Source: Thiobacillus sp. (GTDB lineage: Bacteria > Pseudomonadota > Gammaproteobacteria > Burkholderiales > Thiobacillaceae). Taken from it: a stretch of 64,000 bases of DNA. How positions within the stretch are numbered: the stretch's first letter is position 1; each line of letters begins with the position of its first letter. The DNA is taken from the NCBI GenBank assembly GCA_016124745.1, contig WGNC01000016.1, positions 1-64,000 on the forward strand. Direction: 5' to 3'. Position numbers and translations under genes: made by a program. Positions 60,993 through 64,000 of the stretch are shown here, one piece after another. Below the pieces are notes generated by a model. The model did no database searches, was not told where the DNA came from, and saw only the letters and a program-made list of their open reading frames with translations.

Positions 60993-61889
60993 CTACAGTT
61001 CGGTTCCAAGAATCCGGTATGTGGGCGAGCGGCTAACATCTGCCTGTGTCGCTTGCGGATCCCGAAGATAAAGCGTGTTGCCCGAGGCCGACTTTTGCCC
61101 GTTCAAATCGGTGACGCTTCGCGTAACAGGATCGTAGCGACAGGGCCGGAAGCCGAGGGTCTGCATGTGTCGGTGCAGGCTTCCCTCGTCGAAGCCATAA
61201 CGCGCGCCGCTGCCGTTGAGCTCCATGATGACCGCGCGCAGATCGGGATTGCCGAGAGTTGCTTCAGCACCAGCGAGCACTTCGGTTTCGAAGCCTTCAA
61301 CGTCGATTTTGATGAGCTTGGGCATTCTGCCCTGCAGGGCATCGTCCAGTGTGTGCAAGGGCACCCGCAAGGTTTTGCCTGCGTAGCGGTCGCCGCTTCG
61401 GAGTGCCTGATTGGTGGTGTCCTGGTCGGCGATCATTTCAAGCTCGCCGTGACTCCTTCCGACAGCCTGGTTTCTGGGTTCTACAAGTGCTTCCAGGCGG
61501 TTGAGATGGAGGTTGTCGAGAAGTGCGTCGAAGGTCGCCGGCACGGGTTCAAAGCTGATCGCGCTGGCGCCTGTTGCGCAGGCCAAGACGGTGTACGAGC
61601 CGACGTTGGCGCCGACATCGACAAACAAATCACCGGGACGCAGGAAATGGAGCACAAAGCCCATGTCCTCGAATTCGTGCAAACCGCAATAAATGTTGCC
61701 GGTTGCGCCCGTCATGCCAGGCTTGACCAGTAGTCGGGTATCGCCGACAAAGGACACGGCAACAGGCCAGCCGAGTAACCGGCTGCCAACTTGCCAGCGC
61801 AGCCAGCGGCCGATGGCGTCGAGCTTGCGATCCCGGGTAAGGGGATGGCTGGCAATGAAGCGGTAGGTGTCCAAAAGCGACATAGGCAA
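60993..61889 (-). CDS. FkbM-family methyltransferase
   Basis: A 298-residue methyltransferase with the full FkbM core: DLFVDVGANVGSYTVLACAT, ISFEPVPATFDALLDNLHLN, LIKIDVEGFETEVLAGAEAT and AVIMELNGSG. Such enzymes O-methylate sugars in surface glycans. The start is at 61889 or the ATG six bases later. It lies 14 bases from the end of the broken asparagine-synthetase-like gene. Confidence 0.93.
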   Translation of the reverse strand: MPMSLLDTYRFIASHPLTRDRKLDAIGRWLRWQVGSRLLGWPVAVSFVGDTRLLVKPGMTGATGNIYCGLHEFEDMGFVLHFLRPGDLFVDVGANVGSYTVLACATGASAISFEPVPATFDALLDNLHLNRLEALVEPRNQAVGRSHGELEMIADQDTTNQALRSGDRYAGKTLRVPLHTLDDALQGRMPKLIKIDVEGFETEVLAGAEATLGNPDLRAVIMELNGSGARYGFDEGSLHRHMQTLGFRPCRYDPVTRSVTDLNGQKSASGNTLYLRDPQATQADVSRSPTYRILGTEL

Positions 61890-61903
61890 GATTGTCGTTA
61901 TCG

Positions 61904-63729
61904 CTATCCAGTGTATTGCTTTTGGTGAATGAACCGCGCCCAGCCGCGCATGCCGCGTTCCTGCCGCGTGGGTTGGTCTGCCAACAGCCAGTCACGCACG
62001 GGAACGGAAAATCCGGTCTTGGGTTTGTGCAAACAGGAAGCGGGGATTTGCGGCGCGATGGCTGCTGCGATTTGGGGCTTTGCAAGATGCGGATGGGCTG
62101 CAAACCAGGGCGCAATGGTCCGCAGCAGCGGGATGTCCAGGAACGGAACGCGCACTTCCAGCGACTGTGCCATGCTGGCCCAGTCGGTGTCGCGCAGGAG
62201 TTGGTGGCGCATGTACCAGGACATTTCGAGGGCAGAGATGGCAAGGCGTGAACTGTGATTGGAGTGAGCTGTGAACAGTGAACAGTGTTATTGAGGCGTT
62301 CCAGTGTTTGCAGGTCCTGCCAGCCCTGGCGGGCCATATCGGGGTCCATTACCTGGGGCAGTTCCCACGGCATGTAGAGGCCGCGGCGCAGCAGGTAGGC
62401 GCCGCCGAGGCTGCCGCCGTATTCCAGCAGGCCGGCGTACTTGGGCGAGGTATGGCGCGAGATCAATGGTGCGGAAATCTGCCGCAGGCGTTTACCCAAC
62501 CCCGGAACACGCGAGAAAGGCTGCGCCAGTCGGGTGATGCGCGGCAGTTCGGCAAAGCTCGGGTAGGAGGCGAACAGCTCATCACCCCCCAGGCCGGAGA
62601 GTGCGACCTTGATGCCTTGCGAGGCCGCGGCGCGCGCGACGAACCAGCTGTTGACGCCATCGATGGTGGGCTGGTCCATGGCGGCCAGCAGTTTCTCGCG
62701 TTCTTCCTCGAAGTCTTCCCTGCGCACCATGAGGGTGGCATGGCGCGTGCCTAGCTTCGCTGCAAGCTGTTCGGCCATCGGCGCTTCGTCGTTTTTCGTG
62801 CCGACGTATTCGGCGAAGGCCAGCGTCAGGGTGTGGGGGCGCTCGCCGGAGGCTTCATTCAGGGTCGATGTCGCCATCGATGCGATCATGGCGGAATCGA
62901 GCCCGGCAGACAGGAACATGGCCACGGGCACGTCGGCCACCAGATGGGCGCGGATGCTTTCGGCAAAAGCGGCACCGATGACTTCCAGCGCCTCGGCCTT
63001 GCTGCCTCGAGCCGGGTTGGCCGCGGCCTCGGCGAGGATGTTAGCGATCAGGCAGTAAGGGACAGGCTCGCCTGCACCTTTTTCAGTGACCCACAGGCAA
63101 TGTCCCGCGGCAAGATTGCGGATGCCGCGATACAGCGTCCACGGCGCGGGCACGCTGCCCCACAGGAAGAAGCCGGCATGGCCGGCAGGCTCGGGGGCGG
63201 TATCGATTTGCCCGCCCGCCAGCAAGGCCTTGACCTGCGAGGCGACACGGCAGGTGTTGCCGTCGTCGGCGTAGTACAGCGGCTTGATGCCGAAGGGATC
63301 GCGCGCCAGCAGCATGGCCTGCTTGCGTGCATCCCACAGGGCAAAGGCGAACATGCCGCGCAGGTCGTGCAGCATGGCTTCGCCTTTTTCGGCATAGAGA
63401 TGGAGCAGGACTTCGGTGTCGGATTCGGTGCGGAAGACACGGCCGCGTGCTTGCAGATCTTTTTTCAGTTCGCGGTAGTTGTAGATCTCGCCGTTGAAGC
63501 TGATGACCAGTTGGCCGTCGGCGCTGGCCATGGGCTGCGCGGCGCGCGCGGAGAGATCGATGATGGACAGACGGCGGTGGCCCAGGGCGATGCGTTGGTT
63601 CTCGGAGAACCACTCGCCCAGGCCGTCCGGGCCGCGCGCGGCCATGTGGTCGCGGATGGCGCGCAGTTCCCCGCGGTCAACCGGCAGGGCCGCGTAGTGG
63701 TAGGCGAAGATGCCGGCGATGCCGCACAT
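61904..63729 (-). pseudogene. Asparagine-synthetase-like amidotransferase, frameshifted by a heptamer repeat
   Basis: The N-terminal glutaminase domain is intact, with catalytic Cys2 (MCGIAGIFAYHY), RGPDGLGEW and FNGEIYNYREL. The synthetase domain has the ATP-loop VAMFLSAGLDSAMIASM. At 62248-62284 a heptamer repeat interrupts the gene after LERLNN. The true continuation (MSWYMRHQLLRDTDWASMAQ, SLEVRVPFLD, to QKQYTG) is in a different frame and ends at 61904. The frame offset equals an insertion of 2 modulo 3. Related proteins amidate or build sugars in exopolysaccharide loci. Loss of two units or gain of one would restore the frame. Confidence 0.85.
62248..62284. repeat. Heptamer array inside the asparagine-synthetase-like gene
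   Basis: GTGAACT, GTGATTGGA, GTGAGCT, GTGAACA, GTGAACA on the plus strand, so the coding strand reads the open GTTCAC orientation. It falls exactly where the reading frame changes. Confidence 0.92.
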
Positions 63730-63762
63730 GGTCAGTCGTTGATGAGTCGCATAGGGTGAATT

Positions 63763-63825
63763 GATCGCGGCGGGGCGCCGCTCCTACAGGGGGGCTGTAG
63801 GAGGCCCGCCTTCGGGCCGATTTCG
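63763..63825. repeat. GGCGCCGCTCCTACAG / GTAGGAGGCCCGCC repeat
   Basis: GCGGCGGGGCGCCGCTCCTA is the reverse complement of the GTAGGAGCGGCGCC-type unit at 38749 and 45746, followed by CTGTAGGAGGCCCGCCTTCG. It separates the decarboxylase and amidotransferase genes. Confidence 0.8.
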
Positions 63826-63829
63826 GTTC

Positions 63830-64000
63830 TCACGCCTCAGCCAGGAGTTGCTGGAAATATGCGATGGTCTGCACCAGGCCCTGCTCCAGCTGGATGTCGG
63901 GTTCCCAGCCGAGCTTGCTGCGCGCCAGGCTGATGTCGGGCTGGCGCTGGGTGGGGTCGTCGCTGGGCAGGGGTTTCTTGACGATCTCGGATTTTGATCC
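63830..64000 (-). CDS. UDP-glucuronate decarboxylase / NAD-dependent epimerase, 3' end only
   Basis: The last 56 residues of an extended short-chain dehydrogenase, cut by the window edge. The end reads [20 protein letters not shown], then [20 protein letters not shown], the hallmark C-terminus of UDP-xylose synthase/UDP-glucuronate decarboxylase (PSDDPxxRxPDIxxAxxxLGWxP). A related 4-epimerase is possible. It would supply UDP-xylose for the glycan cluster. Confidence 0.85.
   Translation of the reverse strand, partial: GSKSEIVKKPLPSDDPTQRQPDISLARSKLGWEPDIQLEQGLVQTIAYFQQLLAEA

Noticed and set aside
61630-63729. Single 699-residue open frame for the asparagine-synthetase-like gene
   Set aside because: After the heptamer array this frame encodes unrelated sequence; the conserved C-terminal domain is in another frame ending at 61904.
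23735-63729. An exosortase/PEP-CTERM system, suspected from the type of export and amidotransferase genes
   Set aside because: No exosortase gene or PEP-CTERM tail was found in the window.

Overview
The window is a high-GC bacterial chromosome segment. Gene content and organisation point to a betaproteobacterium, most likely a Thiobacillus-like autotroph of the Nitrosomonadales/Hydrogenophilales group. That placement is inference from family resemblance, not a search. No rRNA, tRNA, phage, transposase or CRISPR array was recognised.

Left part, 1-23.6 kb: core and regulatory genes. It opens with the 3' part of thiC and with uppP. Next come a RegB/RegA redox two-component system and a divergent copper module (OprC-type TonB receptor and PCuAC chaperone). 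An ECF sigma/anti-sigma pair then heads a metallophore-RiPP operon: an EF-hand, Cys-rich HvfA-like precursor, a DUF692/MNIO enzyme and HvfC. After that come hsp20 with a clear sigma-32 promoter, argB, EVE and TauE genes, a complete DSF quorum-sensing cluster (rpfF convergent to rpfC-rpfG), purC, purM-purN and two DUF3108 genes. Boxes matching the RegA/PrrA-type site GCGGC-N5-GTCGC lie upstream of regB, between the copper genes and, more weakly, upstream of rpfF.

Middle part, 23.7-33.9 kb: an exopolysaccharide synthesis and export set on the minus strand (WecA-like priming transferase, CpsB phosphatase, Wza, Wzc tyrosine kinase, a DnaJ-domain membrane protein, a TPR protein, a FecR-like protein and a Wzy-like polymerase).

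Right part, 34-64 kb: a dense surface-glycan locus, nearly all on the minus strand and often with ATGA stop/start overlaps. It holds about ten glycosyltransferases, three SAM methyltransferases plus an FkbM-type one, a carbamoyltransferase, galE, a second Wzy-like polymerase, two hexapeptide acetyltransferases, the ABC exporter wzm/wzt, an asparagine-synthetase-like gene and the 3' end of a UDP-glucuronate decarboxylase gene at the edge. Seven toxin-antitoxin modules sit in it, five of them packed into 34.07-39.32 kb, and the 5' end of one glycosyltransferase gene recurs between them.

Small repeats shape this locus. Palindromic intergenic repeats have been absorbed in frame into at least two enzymes and form the C-termini of two more proteins. 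A 7-bp repeat family (GTGAACN / GTTCACN) sits at gene junctions with a consistent polarity, ends several genes, starts one, and breaks the asparagine-synthetase-like gene. One glycosyltransferase is split by an in-frame TGA. Together these suggest a fast-evolving, possibly phase-variable surface polysaccharide locus next to conserved housekeeping and signalling genes.
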